Below, one piece after another: positions 25,101 through 35,170 of a stretch of DNA of 57,268 nucleotides. The position numbers and the translations under genes are program-made. Within the stretch, counting starts at the first letter, position 1; the number at the start of each line of letters is the position of its first letter. The notes below the pieces were generated by a model. The model saw nothing but the letters and a program-made list of their open reading frames with translations, was not told the DNA's origin and ran no database searches. Source of the stretch: a virus; the IMG/VR virus record IMGVR_UViG_3300021964_000075, positions 1-57,268 of that record. One strand, given 5' to 3'.

Positions 25101-28092
25101 ACCTATTATCAATCTTTACCCACAAGTTGATAGAGATAATCCAATATCAGATCCAAGTCCCTCTATAACTTATGCACTTCCTGATAAGATTGGTAAGACC
25201 GTTATCAGTGAACCAAAAAATAGTACTACCAAAGAAACACTTGACAAGATTAATAATGAAAACAATTTGGGTGTTGGTATCACTGATATCCAATCTGCAG
25301 CGGATGGTTCAAACATTGTTATCTTTACTGACCGTGACCATGGACTACAACAAATTACTAGAGTAAGTATTAATAGTAGTGGTTCTGGATATGGTAATGG
25401 TAGTGGTGGAACAGAAAACCTCTATAATGCAATTCTGTCTGGTTCAAGTTCCGGTACTGGTGGTTTAGCAAGAATTACCGTTAATGCATCTGGTAGTATT
25501 ACTGATGTTCATATTATGAATGGTGGTAGTGGTTATGTTCTATCAGAAACATTGAATGTTGTCGGAACTTCTCAAACCACAGGTTATAGTCAAGGTTCGG
25601 TTACTGTTGATAAGGTTTATAATAATCTCAACGACACTATTCAAATTTCTGGTGTCGTATCCGATGATCATGTACAATATAATCAACTCTATAGAATTTC
25701 TGAAATCATCAGTAATAACTCTATTAGAGCAATCCCTGTCGATACTATTACCTCTGGTATCAATACCACTGGTATTGGTTCTGTTACAACTACAGATGCA
25801 CTATTCAGTCTTACAGGTCCAACTCTTGGTATCAGTACATTTGTTTATGATAATGTTAGTGGTCTGGCAACAGTCACCACAAACCAGGGTCATGGTCTGA
25901 GAGTTAATAACACTGTTAGAATTGGTGGAGCTACGACAGATTTCTTTAATAAAGATTTCCTTGTTACTGATAACGTAGGTATCAATACATTTACAATCAA
26001 CGTGGGTGTCAATACAGTTAATCCAGGAACCGGTGGAACTATTCGTGCATACTATCCTGGTAACACTGCTCAAGGTGGAGCACTTCTATCAGGTTCTGAT
26101 GAAAACTTTGGTGGAAGAGATATCACCCCTTATATTGGTATCACTACTGTTATTTCTTCTCCCATCACTAATGCAACAACAGATGAAATTAATATCAGAA
26201 ATCTTACCGATTTTAACCTTCAGATAGGTGATTATCTGAAGATTGATGATGAAATTGTAAGAATTAAGACAACCGTAACCTCTAATCCTGTTAAGGTATT
26301 CAGAGGTATGATGGGTACAAGACCCACCAGTCACCTAGATGAGAGTGTGGTCAAGAAGGTTTCTGTCTCACCTGTTGAATTTAGAAGAAACTCAATTATC
26401 CGTGCTTCTGGTCATACATTTGAGTATCTCGGTTATGGTCCTGGTAACTATTCTACTTCACTACCTGTCAAACAGAAGAAACAACTTTCTGTTGATGAAC
26501 AATTGACCGCACAGTCACAAACTACCTCTGGTGGTGTTGTTGTTTACACTGGTATGAACGATGCTGGTGACTTCTTTATTGGTAACAAGAGAATTTCCTC
26601 CAATACTGGTAAAGAAATTGTTTATGACACTCCGATTCAAACCTATACTGGTGAAGACTTTGTTAATGGTGAGAATGCATCATTTGGTATTGATGTTCTT
26701 GAGACACAAGAGGTCATTGCTTCTAGAGCACTGAGAGTTAATGGTGGTCCTTCAAATAATATTCTTTCAGAATTTGATGGTCCAGTTGTATTCAATCAAA
26801 AACTGACATCTACCTCAGACAAAGGTATTGAGGCAAACTCATTATTCCTTCAAGGTGATACAACTGTTTCTAGAAACTATACTGTTGGTATTGCAACTCC
26901 TACAGACTCAGGAAACCCTGGTGATGTGGTCTACAATGCAAACCCAACTAAGGGTGGAACAATTGGTTGGACTTATACTGTAGAAAATGGTTGGTATGCC
27001 TTCGGTGGTGTTACCTCTGATGGTGACGAGTTTATCTTTGAAAAAGTTGGTATTGGGACTACAACTGTGGGAGATTGTACTCTGAAAGTTGGTTCTGGTT
27101 CTTCAATGTTCTGTGTTGATGAGAACGGTGTTGGTATTGGTACTACTTCTAGTGGTTATAACTTAAGTGTTGAGGGTAATGTCAATGCAAACTTCTATTA
27201 TGGGGATGGTTCAAACCTTTCAAACCTATCATCCGATAGTCTTTGGAGTAATACTGGTACTGCAGGAACTTCAATATGGTATGATAAGAATGTTGGTATT
27301 GGTACAACAGTAGTTAATACTGAATATACATTATTACTTGGTACTCCTGGTACAGGAAAAACTGATTTATATGTCAGTAATCAGTCTAGATTTATCTCCA
27401 CTGCCACATTTGATGGTGATGTTAATTTTGATGGACAAGTAAACATACAAAATCTGGTGTCTAATGGTGGTAATGTTCTTGCAGGATTCATTACAGCGAC
27501 AAACGCACTGAGAGTCGGAGCAAGTAATACTACATTCTCTGCTGTAACTAGTCAGGGTGTTGGTATTGGAACCGCAACTCCTAGAGAAAATCTGGATGTT
27601 GAAGGTAGAGCAAGATTTAAGTCATATTATGAGATAACTCAACAACTTGTCTCTGTAAGTAACATTGTTACTATTGACTTGTCTCGTGGCAATTCCTTCA
27701 CACATACTACCACAGAAGATGTTGGTTCATTTCAAATTATCAATCCTCCAGCGGGTGGTACATTTGCATTCACACTGAAAATCTCACAAGGTTCTACACC
27801 TACGTCAGTTGGTATTTCTACATTTACTAATAGTGTTGGTGGTTCCGTTGCTGTCTATTGGCCTGGTGGATTGATACCTGAAGTTACTGGAGTTGGAACT
27901 GCTACAGATGTTTATTCCTACATGAGTTTTGATGGAGGTGCTTCACTGTTTGGTGGAGTTATTGGTCAGAACTTCATTACTGGTGTTGGTGGAACTGCTC
28001 CATATAGTGGTTGGACATATGATTCCACCTCTAGGACAGTCACCATCTATGACAATCTCACTACAATTGGTGACATTAACTCTGGTACCTAA
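22135..28092 (+). CDS. Giant tail-fibre/baseplate structural protein
   Basis: 1985 residues, the largest gene here. N-terminal part: RGNILYVDPNSLDATDS..ARPFKSIQRALVESSRFSY.RG introduces a parallel beta-helix (pectate-lyase-like) domain (about 15-220), with further beta-helix segments around 390-520 (IKASNNSIIQLVSIFAIGFS). The middle is repetitive Ser/Thr/Gly-rich beta structure with recurrent GVGIGTT segments. The last 150 residues resemble a cyanophage fibre tip (GWTYDSTSRTVTIYDNLTTIGDINSGT). Probably a long tail fibre or proximal fibre part; not closely related to T4 gp34/37. Confidence 0.7.
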   Translation: MPLSRLDNFLKNVRGNILYVDPNSLDATDSITNQGNSLARPFKSIQRALVESSRFSYQRGLDNDRFEKTTIMLAPGEHFVDNRPGWIPVNTNSYKLRNGTTSNDFSQFDVYTNFDVKSSTNQLYKLNSIHGGVIIPRGTSIVGQDLRKCKIRPLYVPNPENDDIERSAIFRVTGGCYLQSFTVFDGSPNGNVYRDYTENTAVPNFSHHKLTTFEYADGANNVSINDQFISNYTTNRTDLDMYYEKVGKAYGPSSGRAISPDYPSSGVDIEPKIDEFRIVGPTGGTTGISSIRSGNGSVVDTTITVNLSDGISGLNVDTYFQVNGVTDDAYNGTFVATEILSQDSDGKTTSFTYESSTLPSNALPSVTGVSIELSTDTVSGASPYIFNVSMRSVYGMCGMHADGSKAAGFKSMVVAQFTGVSVQVDDNAFVKYNSVTGSYDDSTTVTNIHSDTEAQYKPSYSNFHIKASNNSIIQLVSIFAIGFSNHFVTESGGDFSVTNSNSNFGQTSLTSKGYREDAFDVDDIGYISNTVPPRKIDTTTVNLEYTSIDVSRTVGVGSTSRLYLYNQNNPDIRPESRIQGYRVGSKSDDRLYVLIPDGVTTEAYNARIVMPETHIGSSNVTSVKVSRVGRSVGTGNSIASNILTFTEDHSFQNGESIRVVSDNSRLPDGLENSYVYYAITNGLNDDQIKIAQTTKDAEFGTELVLNNLGGNLSVQSRVSDKNSGDIGHPIQFDSDVNQWYITVGTATSDNTLYSKLVSLGTTTLGDSTSRTYITRTPDTRSSDDRIYQYRYILPASSGIGTARVPKDSFIVQESNRVNGQTDIEVGLQYNPGSVTMSNSGQLRNPSYITNAKYSGGIAFYETERNHRLSIGSTVEVNNVTSTNFTVGTAQSGYNGKFRVVGIQSARSFSVEGVSTDPGTFTNNVSNRTTSLPTFKRKNFNNDYFVYDVQQVKEYVPGQQDGVYYLNILNTSNIPQVLPFNDSQDHSFRQPIINLYPQVDRDNPISDPSPSITYALPDKIGKTVISEPKNSTTKETLDKINNENNLGVGITDIQSAADGSNIVIFTDRDHGLQQITRVSINSSGSGYGNGSGGTENLYNAILSGSSSGTGGLARITVNASGSITDVHIMNGGSGYVLSETLNVVGTSQTTGYSQGSVTVDKVYNNLNDTIQISGVVSDDHVQYNQLYRISEIISNNSIRAIPVDTITSGINTTGIGSVTTTDALFSLTGPTLGISTFVYDNVSGLATVTTNQGHGLRVNNTVRIGGATTDFFNKDFLVTDNVGINTFTINVGVNTVNPGTGGTIRAYYPGNTAQGGALLSGSDENFGGRDITPYIGITTVISSPITNATTDEINIRNLTDFNLQIGDYLKIDDEIVRIKTTVTSNPVKVFRGMMGTRPTSHLDESVVKKVSVSPVEFRRNSIIRASGHTFEYLGYGPGNYSTSLPVKQKKQLSVDEQLTAQSQTTSGGVVVYTGMNDAGDFFIGNKRISSNTGKEIVYDTPIQTYTGEDFVNGENASFGIDVLETQEVIASRALRVNGGPSNNILSEFDGPVVFNQKLTSTSDKGIEANSLFLQGDTTVSRNYTVGIATPTDSGNPGDVVYNANPTKGGTIGWTYTVENGWYAFGGVTSDGDEFIFEKVGIGTTTVGDCTLKVGSGSSMFCVDENGVGIGTTSSGYNLSVEGNVNANFYYGDGSNLSNLSSDSLWSNTGTAGTSIWYDKNVGIGTTVVNTEYTLLLGTPGTGKTDLYVSNQSRFISTATFDGDVNFDGQVNIQNLVSNGGNVLAGFITATNALRVGASNTTFSAVTSQGVGIGTATPRENLDVEGRARFKSYYEITQQLVSVSNIVTIDLSRGNSFTHTTTEDVGSFQIINPPAGGTFAFTLKISQGSTPTSVGISTFTNSVGGSVAVYWPGGLIPEVTGVGTATDVYSYMSFDGGASLFGGVIGQNFITGVGGTAPYSGWTYDSTSRTVTIYDNLTTIGDINSGT

Positions 28093-28095
28093 ATA
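28089..28095 (+). promoter_or_regulatory. Late promoter
   Basis: CTAAATA overlapping the giant gene stop, 24 nt before the next start; a GTAGGGAAG ribosome-binding region follows. Confidence 0.55.
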
Positions 28096-28118
28096 TCAAT
28101 GTAGGGAAGTAGAAACTA

Positions 28119-29711
28119 ATGATACCATTCGGTCTTAGGGCATTTAGAACACCACCTACAGAGTTGTATTTGAATGGTCCTGAGTTAGAAATACTAACTC
28201 AACCACAAAATACAATATCCGTTGTGGGTGGTACGTCTACTTTTACATCATCTGTTAGAGCTTTTTTTAAAAGTAGTCATGAAAGTGCGGTACCTGACGG
28301 TGTAATTTTGTATCAATGGTTTGATCAAAATGGTCCATTGAGTGATGGAACCAAAATTAGTGGTTCTCAATCAAATACACTTACCATAAGTAATGTACAA
28401 TCTCCAAATGATAGTAGATCTCTTTACTTAAGAGGAACTTATATCCCTGGTGGATATGATAATAAGAAAGAAGATTACTACTTAGAACTTAAAACTTCAG
28501 GTAGCGCACACAATAGTCCGATATTTACAAATAATGTCTCACTGAATATTATACCTACAATTACAATTACAACTCAACCTGACTCACAAACTGCGGGTTT
28601 GGGTCAGGATTTAACTTTCACAGCAGCTGCTTCTACTTCAGACCCATCAATACCTCTTAATTACTATTGGACTATTGACGGTACAATTCAACCTAGTTCA
28701 AATTCAACTTCTTTCACATTTACAACAACAACTATTGGAACACAGAAAATTCAGTTTCATACATTTGTAACTATTGATGGCACCCAATATGTTACTTCAT
28801 CAAATGAAGCAGACATTATTACAGTAACACCCAGAAGTATTGTTAAGTTTGAAGCTTTTGATACCATTAATAATCTGATGGTATCACAAGAAGTAAATCT
28901 TGATGATGGTGTTTTCGAATTGACAGATTCTATCTTTTTGAGTAGTTACAGTGTTGTGACTTTCTATGCAAAAGAGAAGAATCTTACTCTAAACTTGAAT
29001 ATTAAGGCGTCTAAAGGATCTGATAGTTCAGGTAGTTCTGGTGGTCAGGGAGGAACATCTGTAATTGAAATTGATATGTTAAAAGATGTAGAACATACAC
29101 TATTAGGTGTAACCAATAATTCATCAGTATTCCTTTATAAAGGGTCTCAATTATATGTGGTTGTTGGACAAGGTGGTCAAGGTGGATTGACAAATGGCGG
29201 TGCTGGTGGTGGAATTGGACTTGCAGGAATAGATGGTATAGGAAGTAATGGTGGAACTGGAGGTCAGGTACCTACTGTCTCATTGAATGGTATATTTGGT
29301 TCAGTTCTTTCAAGTACAACACTACAGTCTGGTGACAGTTTAGCAACAACACCTGATGGTGGTAGAACTATTTCATGTAGTAAAGGTCAGTATTGGTTAA
29401 GTCAAGGTGTTTCTCCATGTTCTGATAACTCTAATAATTCTATTAAGTTTAGATCTACTGATGGAACAGAAATTTCTGGTAGTGATGAGATAATTAGAGG
29501 ATTCAAACCAGGATATACTATAACAACAACTGCTGGTGCAAAAGGTTCAATTAACGGTGGTAATGGTGGTAATGGTGCTGAAGGTGGTCAAGGTGGAACC
29601 ACTGGAGGTGGTGGAGGAGGAAGTGGATATACTAATGGTTCAGTTACTCTTATTTCTTCAACTTCTGGTGGAAATAATACTAATAAGTCGTCTGTGTTGT
29701 TCTCTTTATAA
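28119..29711 (+). CDS. Ig-like-domain structural protein with glycine-rich tip
   Basis: 530 residues. Two Ig-like repeats at about 30-235 (TQPQNTISVVGGTSTFTSSV... and TQPDSQTAGLGQDLTFTAAAST..YYWTIDG), typical of surface decoration on phage tails. The C-terminal region is glycine-rich (GGQGGLTNGGAGGGIGLAG, then GGNGGNGAEGGQGGTTGGGGG), as in polyglycine-sandwich adhesin tips. Probably a host-surface-contacting fibre component. Confidence 0.65.
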   Translation: MIPFGLRAFRTPPTELYLNGPELEILTQPQNTISVVGGTSTFTSSVRAFFKSSHESAVPDGVILYQWFDQNGPLSDGTKISGSQSNTLTISNVQSPNDSRSLYLRGTYIPGGYDNKKEDYYLELKTSGSAHNSPIFTNNVSLNIIPTITITTQPDSQTAGLGQDLTFTAAASTSDPSIPLNYYWTIDGTIQPSSNSTSFTFTTTTIGTQKIQFHTFVTIDGTQYVTSSNEADIITVTPRSIVKFEAFDTINNLMVSQEVNLDDGVFELTDSIFLSSYSVVTFYAKEKNLTLNLNIKASKGSDSSGSSGGQGGTSVIEIDMLKDVEHTLLGVTNNSSVFLYKGSQLYVVVGQGGQGGLTNGGAGGGIGLAGIDGIGSNGGTGGQVPTVSLNGIFGSVLSSTTLQSGDSLATTPDGGRTISCSKGQYWLSQGVSPCSDNSNNSIKFRSTDGTEISGSDEIIRGFKPGYTITTTAGAKGSINGGNGGNGAEGGQGGTTGGGGGGSGYTNGSVTLISSTSGGNNTNKSSVLFSL

Positions 29712-29713
29712 AT
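29706..29713 (+). promoter_or_regulatory. Late promoter (perfect TATAAATA)
   Basis: TATAAATA overlapping the preceding stop codon, 42 nt before the next start at 29755. Confidence 0.75.
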
Positions 29714-29754
29714 ATAAGAAAATGTGGGGTGGATAGTGAAACCCTAGGAGAACC

Positions 29755-32046
29755 ATGGCTGTAAACAAGAATTTTGTAGTCAAGAATGGTATAGAGGTCG
29801 CAACAGATCTTATTTTTGCCGAAGCTGTATTAAATAAAGTTGGTATTGGTACCACTATTCCTAATGCTGAACTTGATGTTATTGGAGAATTAAGATCAGA
29901 AAATTTAAATATAACTGGAATTTCTACTTTAGTTAGTGTTTCGTTAAATGACTTACAAAGTAATGAAATTTCTGTTGGTGGAAGTATTACCGCAGTCAAT
30001 TATTATGGTGATGGTTCAACTTTAAGTGGTATCACTACTACACTAACTCCTGCAGGAAAAACAATATATGTTACTAAAAATGGTGATAACACTAATGATG
30101 GTTTAAGGGAAGCATCTGCGAAATCATCAATCGAGGCAGCACTTACTCAAGCAGTTTCGGGAGATACTATCAAAGTATTACCAGGTGTTTATATTGAAAC
30201 TAACCCACTTGTTGTACCAGAAGATGTTTCTATAGAAGGTGCAGAATTACGAAATTGTATCATAAGTCCAGCAGATCCAAATTTAGATTTATTTTGGGTC
30301 ACTAATGGTGCTCACATTACCGATTTATCATTTCAGGGCCAAGCAGCATCTGCATCACCATTCCCTGCAATAATTTCATTTAAACCACTCATTAATGCGA
30401 ATTCTGATAGATATTTTGATGCTGCAAGATTGATTCGATATAATTTAGATTTTATAGCATCGGAAGCGGTTGGGTATATCACAAGTACAGATTATAAAAG
30501 TCCAGCACTTACTTTAACACCTGGTGATTATATATCATATAAAAGTAGTATTAGAGATAGTATGAGGGCAACTGCCCATGATATCACTAGAGGTGGAAAT
30601 TCAAAATGTGTTGGTGCAGGTGTATCTTATGTTGGTGTAGCAACAGACACTGCGGCTGCCATTTATTACGCAGCAGGTATTGCAGTTTCTTGTGTTAATA
30701 ATGTTTCTTGGAATGGAAATTATCAGTCAGAATTTTATCAATTAAAGGATTTAAGTATTCAAGCAGATTCTGCAACAGGATCGAATACAAATATTCATTC
30801 ATGTGCAAATGTGGTTTCAGCAGTTTATACATGTAGTAGTATTGTTAGAGACATTATTTTAAATGGATCTACTTCTGGAATTACAACCACATATCCAGGC
30901 GGGGGTACAGATCCCAACGCCATCCCATCTCAAGGTGTAGGTGTAGTTACAAAAGGTCCATATATTCGTAACTGTACAAACTTTATTCCAAATACAGTTG
31001 GTATGAGAGTTGATGGATTCCATGCAGATCCTGGTAATGAGGAGGATATTGGTGTCCAAGGAGCAATGAGTGTTGATTCATATACTCAATATAATCAAGG
31101 TGGTACTGGTGTAGAAATTAAAAATGGTGCTTATGCGCAATTAGTTTCTATATTTACAATTTGTACAAATGAAGCAATTGTGACAGAAGGTGGTGGCCAA
31201 TGTGATGTATCAAACTCAAATTCCTCATTCGGAACTTTTGGATTAGTATCTAATGGTGTTGGAGGTCCGACATCAAAATCAATTTACAGATATAGTGGAG
31301 AAGTAATTTCATCAGTATCAGAAGGAGATACTACTATTAGTATTAGTGGTATCGGAACAAATAAACCATATACTGGACAAGTCGTTTACTTTGATGAACT
31401 TTATTATGATGTTAAAAAGGTAACTATTACTAATGGTGGGTCTGGTTATGTAACCGCACCACAAGTATCTTTTACTTCTCCAAGTGGTCCTAGTGGTATT
31501 GTCGCAGAAGGTATTGCAACAATAGAAAATGGTTCTGTTACGGGAGTTACTATAACTGGTAATGGAAGAAATTATCTTGAATCTGAAGCTGGAATTGTAT
31601 TTACTTCTCCAGGAGCGGGAACAACTGCAGCTGGAGTAGTTATTGAAAGACCCTTGTATTATAAAGTTAGAAGTTCCACAACTCCATCATCAGGTGTTTC
31701 TACTGTATCTTTGGCAACTCAATTATTGACAGATGTTGGTATCGGAACAATAGCATATTTTTCAAGACAAAGTTTGCAAATTGTTTCATCACATTCTTTT
31801 GAATTTATTGGTTCTGGAAATACAATTACTTTAGCAAGACCTTCATTGGGAGGTGTAACTATTACTGAGAATGAAGTTATTAAAAATAATGGTGGTGAAG
31901 CTGTATTTACTAGTACAGATCAAGATGGAAACTTTGCAATTGGTGAAGATGTATTAATCGATCAATCAACCGGAACTATTTCTGGCAGAGCCTTCGATAA
32001 AAGTCTTCTAAATACAGTAACCCCTCTTATCATCGCATTAGGATAA
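29755..32046 (+). CDS. Beta-helix tail-fibre protein
   Basis: 763 residues. The N-terminal fibre-attachment-like segment (NKNFVVKNGIEVATDLIF..GIGTTIPNAELDVIGELRS) is followed by a parallel beta-helix start at about 100-205 (TIYVTKNGDNTNDGLREASAKSSIEAAL.Q..SGDTIKVLPGVY), the same architecture as in the 22135 gene, to which it is probably distantly related. C terminus: FAIGEDVLIDQSTGTISGRAF. Likely a fibre shaft or baseplate spike protein. Confidence 0.7.
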   Translation: MAVNKNFVVKNGIEVATDLIFAEAVLNKVGIGTTIPNAELDVIGELRSENLNITGISTLVSVSLNDLQSNEISVGGSITAVNYYGDGSTLSGITTTLTPAGKTIYVTKNGDNTNDGLREASAKSSIEAALTQAVSGDTIKVLPGVYIETNPLVVPEDVSIEGAELRNCIISPADPNLDLFWVTNGAHITDLSFQGQAASASPFPAIISFKPLINANSDRYFDAARLIRYNLDFIASEAVGYITSTDYKSPALTLTPGDYISYKSSIRDSMRATAHDITRGGNSKCVGAGVSYVGVATDTAAAIYYAAGIAVSCVNNVSWNGNYQSEFYQLKDLSIQADSATGSNTNIHSCANVVSAVYTCSSIVRDIILNGSTSGITTTYPGGGTDPNAIPSQGVGVVTKGPYIRNCTNFIPNTVGMRVDGFHADPGNEEDIGVQGAMSVDSYTQYNQGGTGVEIKNGAYAQLVSIFTICTNEAIVTEGGGQCDVSNSNSSFGTFGLVSNGVGGPTSKSIYRYSGEVISSVSEGDTTISISGIGTNKPYTGQVVYFDELYYDVKKVTITNGGSGYVTAPQVSFTSPSGPSGIVAEGIATIENGSVTGVTITGNGRNYLESEAGIVFTSPGAGTTAAGVVIERPLYYKVRSSTTPSSGVSTVSLATQLLTDVGIGTIAYFSRQSLQIVSSHSFEFIGSGNTITLARPSLGGVTITENEVIKNNGGEAVFTSTDQDGNFAIGEDVLIDQSTGTISGRAFDKSLLNTVTPLIIALG

Positions 32047-32050
32047 TAAA

Positions 32051-32383
32051 ATGGCAGCAATTGCACTCAATACATATAAAACAGTAAGATCAGATGTCAC
32101 AACTGGTATAACAACAGTTTATACTGCTCCAGTTGGTGTTGCTAGTATCATTCTTTATTCTCAAGTTGCGAATGTATCTGCAGGAATTGTGACGTTAACT
32201 GCATATCATGGTAGAGGTGGAAATCCTGTGGAACTTTTTAATGATTTTGAAATACCTGCGAACGATTCTTTAAATCTTGTTGATGGAAGACTGGTTCTAG
32301 AAGGTGGAGATACTTTTGAATTAGAAGGATCATCAAATGGTACTATGAGAGCTGTTTTAAGTATTCTAGAATCTGCAAAATAA
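32051..32383 (+). CDS. Small virion-associated beta protein
   Basis: 110 residues, beta-rich ([34 protein letters not shown]), similar in style to small tail-fibre connector proteins. Lies 4 nt after the preceding fibre gene and just before the collagen-like fibre gene, so the three are one transcription unit. Function inferred only from context. Confidence 0.6.
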   Translation: MAAIALNTYKTVRSDVTTGITTVYTAPVGVASIILYSQVANVSAGIVTLTAYHGRGGNPVELFNDFEIPANDSLNLVDGRLVLEGGDTFELEGSSNGTMRAVLSILESAK

Positions 32384-32387
32384 TCAA

Positions 32388-35096
32388 ATGGCAAGACTAA
32401 AAAGCGGAAAAGTTTTAAATTCTGATGGGAATTTTATAACTTTAGAAGAAACACAAAGATGGCTTAACAACCCAAGTTTAAATGGTCAGGTATTATCATC
32501 AGATACTGCTGGTAATCGTTTTTGGATTAACCCACCAGCAGGAGCTCAAGGTGGTCCAGGTGCTCAGGGTTCTACAGGTTCAACTGGTCCTCAAGGTCTT
32601 CAAGGACCTCAGGGGCAAGATGGACCTCAAGGTTTTCAAGGTGTTTCTGGAATAAGTGGAAGTCAAGGATTCCAAGGTGTTCAAGGTTCTCAAGGTGCTG
32701 CTGGAACATCAGTAATCATTATTGGATCAGTTCCTGATGTTTATGTAAATCCACCCAACGATCCTCAAATAACATTAAATGCAGCATTTCCTTCTGCAGT
32801 TACTTCAAATGCTGCAATTGATCAAGGATTGGGTGAATTGTGGGTTTATGATGGAGCAACTTGGAATAATGTCGGACAAATTGTAGGCCCTACAGGACCT
32901 CAAGGAAATCAAGGAAATCAAGGATATCAGGGTACACAAGGATCTGTAGGACCTCAAGGTAATGTAGGTGCTCAAGGATTACAGGGGGTTCAAGGTTCTA
33001 CAGGTTTCCAAGGTATATCTGGTGGAGCTGGATTTCAGGGAAATCAGGGTGAACAGGGTTCTGTTGGATCACAAGGAGTTCAAGGTGCTCAGGGATCTCA
33101 AGGTCGTCAAGGTGTTCAGGGATCAGTTGGTGCCACAGGTCCAACGGGTCCTCAAGGGGTCCAAGGTTCTACAGGGTTAAGAGGTTTTCAAGGTTACCAA
33201 GGTCGTCAAGGGGCTCAGGGATCACAAGGTTTTCAAGGTTCTCAAGGTAATGATGGAACATCAGTAAGTATTATTGGCGCAGTTCCTGATGTCAATGTAA
33301 ATCCACCAAATAATCCACAAACAACATTAAATACTGCTTTCCCATCAGCTACTGTAGGAAATGGCGTAATTGATGATGCTACTGGTGATTTATGGGTTCT
33401 TAATTCACAATGGAATAATGTTGGCCAAATTGTAGGTCCACAAGGTTCACAGGGTATTCAAGGTGTTCAAGGTTCACAAGGAAATCAAGGAATACAAGGA
33501 TCTCTAGGATCTCAAGGAGTTCCTGGAATACAAGGTAGTGTTGGTGCACAAGGAGCACAAGGTTCTACCGGTACACAAGGACCACAAGGTTTCCAAGGAG
33601 TACAAGGTGCTCAGGGAGCGGGAGTACAAGGTGCAACTGGAGCAACTGGACCACAAGGTTTTCAAGGTTCTACAGGTGATGTTGGGGCAACTGGGCCCAC
33701 TGGAGCAACTGGACCACAAGGTGTTCAAGGTTCTACGGGTACTGGCGGAGCAACTGGGTCCACTGGACCAGCAGGACCACAAGGTTTCCAAGGAGTTCAA
33801 GGTGCTCAGGGATCACAAGGTCGTCAAGGTCGTCAAGGTTCTACAGGTACTGGTGGAGCAACAGGTCCAACTGGTGCTCAGGGATCTCAAGGTCGTCAAG
33901 GATCTCAAGGTCGTCAAGGATCTCAAGGTCGTCAAGGATCTCAAGGTCGTCAAGGATCACAGGGACAAGGTGGTACATCAGTCACCATTGTAGGATCAGT
34001 TCCATCCGTAACAACATCAAGTCCAAACACAACACTAACTTCTGATGACACTGGATTTTCTTGGTACCCTCCATCAACTGGTAATGGTGTAATTGCAACA
34101 GATACTGGTGATTTATGGGTCTACGATGGATCTGATTGGAATAATGTAGGTCAAATTGTAGGTCCCCAAGGTTTCCAAGGAGTTCAAGGTGCTCAGGGAT
34201 CACAAGGTCGTCAAGGTTCTACAGGTACTGGTGGATCAACTGGACCAACTGGACCAACTGGTGCTCAGGGATCTCAAGGTCGTCAAGGATCTCAAGGTCG
34301 TCAAGGTTCTGCAGGTCTAACAGGTTCTACAGGTTCAACCGGTCCAACGGGTCCTCAAGGTTTACAAGGTCGTCAAGGATCTCAAGGTCGTCAAGGTTCT
34401 ACAGGTTCTACAGGTTCTACAGGTTCAACCGGTCCAACAGGTCCTCAAGGTAACCAAGGTCGTCAAGGATCTCAAGGTCGTCAAGGTTCTACAGGTCCAA
34501 CAGGTCCAACAGGTCCTCAGGGCAACCAAGGAAGACAAGGTTCTCAAGGTCGTCAAGGTGCTGTAGGTGCTCAAGGTTCTACAGGTCCAACAGGTCCAAC
34601 AGGTCCTCAGGGCAACCAAGGAAGACAAGGTTCTCAAGGTCGTCAAGGTTCTACAGGTCCAGCTGGACCTTCTAATGTAATATCTGCATCGGCCACTACT
34701 ACTAATTCAACATTTTATCCAGTATTTGTTGCTGGAACTGGTAATCGAACACCAAGTATTAGAACGTCTTCTGTTGCATTAAGTTTTAATGCTTCCTCTG
34801 GAACTTTATCAGCAACTAATTTTAATTCTGGTTCTGATGAGAGACTTAAAGAAAATGTGGAAACTATTAATAATGCACTTTCTACAATAGAAAAAATACG
34901 TGGTGTTAAATTTAGTTGGAAGTCAAGTGGTAATCAATCAATTGGTGTAATTGCACAAGAAATTGAAGAAATTTTACCAGAACTTGTTGAAGGTGATGAT
35001 AATAAAACTGTAAACTATAGTGGAATTATTGGTGTTCTTGTTGAAGCTGTGAAGGAACTTTCTACAAGAGTAGAGGAATTAGAAAATGATAAATAA
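32388..35096 (+). CDS. Collagen-like tail fibre with S74 intramolecular chaperone
   Basis: 902 residues. After a short attachment domain (1-50) come long Gly-X-Y runs (GPQGxQG, GRQGSQ), which should form collagen-like triple helices. They are interrupted by three copies of a globular module (begins GTSV.IIGSVP, ends [15 protein letters not shown]; about residues 105-170, 290-350 and 525-590). The C-terminal 90 residues are an S74 peptidase/chaperone: Ser816-D-E-R-L-Lys821 is the self-cleavage dyad region, then [18 protein letters not shown] and a terminal coiled coil. The chaperone trimerises the fibre and is then released. Confidence 0.9.
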   Translation: MARLKSGKVLNSDGNFITLEETQRWLNNPSLNGQVLSSDTAGNRFWINPPAGAQGGPGAQGSTGSTGPQGLQGPQGQDGPQGFQGVSGISGSQGFQGVQGSQGAAGTSVIIIGSVPDVYVNPPNDPQITLNAAFPSAVTSNAAIDQGLGELWVYDGATWNNVGQIVGPTGPQGNQGNQGYQGTQGSVGPQGNVGAQGLQGVQGSTGFQGISGGAGFQGNQGEQGSVGSQGVQGAQGSQGRQGVQGSVGATGPTGPQGVQGSTGLRGFQGYQGRQGAQGSQGFQGSQGNDGTSVSIIGAVPDVNVNPPNNPQTTLNTAFPSATVGNGVIDDATGDLWVLNSQWNNVGQIVGPQGSQGIQGVQGSQGNQGIQGSLGSQGVPGIQGSVGAQGAQGSTGTQGPQGFQGVQGAQGAGVQGATGATGPQGFQGSTGDVGATGPTGATGPQGVQGSTGTGGATGSTGPAGPQGFQGVQGAQGSQGRQGRQGSTGTGGATGPTGAQGSQGRQGSQGRQGSQGRQGSQGRQGSQGQGGTSVTIVGSVPSVTTSSPNTTLTSDDTGFSWYPPSTGNGVIATDTGDLWVYDGSDWNNVGQIVGPQGFQGVQGAQGSQGRQGSTGTGGSTGPTGPTGAQGSQGRQGSQGRQGSAGLTGSTGSTGPTGPQGLQGRQGSQGRQGSTGSTGSTGSTGPTGPQGNQGRQGSQGRQGSTGPTGPTGPQGNQGRQGSQGRQGAVGAQGSTGPTGPTGPQGNQGRQGSQGRQGSTGPAGPSNVISASATTTNSTFYPVFVAGTGNRTPSIRTSSVALSFNASSGTLSATNFNSGSDERLKENVETINNALSTIEKIRGVKFSWKSSGNQSIGVIAQEIEEILPELVEGDDNKTVNYSGIIGVLVEAVKELSTRVEELENDK
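33887..33960 (+). repeat. Tandem 18-bp collagen repeat DNA
   Basis: At least four near-perfect copies of GGATCTCAAGGTCGTCAA coding G-S-Q-G-R-Q. The same unit recurs around 34260-34400 and 34460-34640. Identical DNA-level copies can expand or contract by slippage or recombination and so change fibre length. Confidence 0.85.
35088..35095 (+). promoter_or_regulatory. Late promoter for DGR target gene
   Basis: GATAAATA overlapping the stop of the collagen-like fibre gene, 76 nt before the target gene start. The leader ends in a strong GGGAGGG ribosome binding site at 35158-35164. Confidence 0.6.
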
Positions 35097-35170
35097 TAAC
35101 AGTATAACGTACCGAGTGGAGACGCGACGATGGTAAGAGACAACTTTTCATTGACATGGGAGGGTGACTA

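Noticed and set aside
33538-33993. 151-residue alternative-frame ORF in the collagen-like gene
   Set aside because: The repetitive Val/Lys/Gln pattern simply reflects the 18-bp Gly-X-Y repeats read in another frame.
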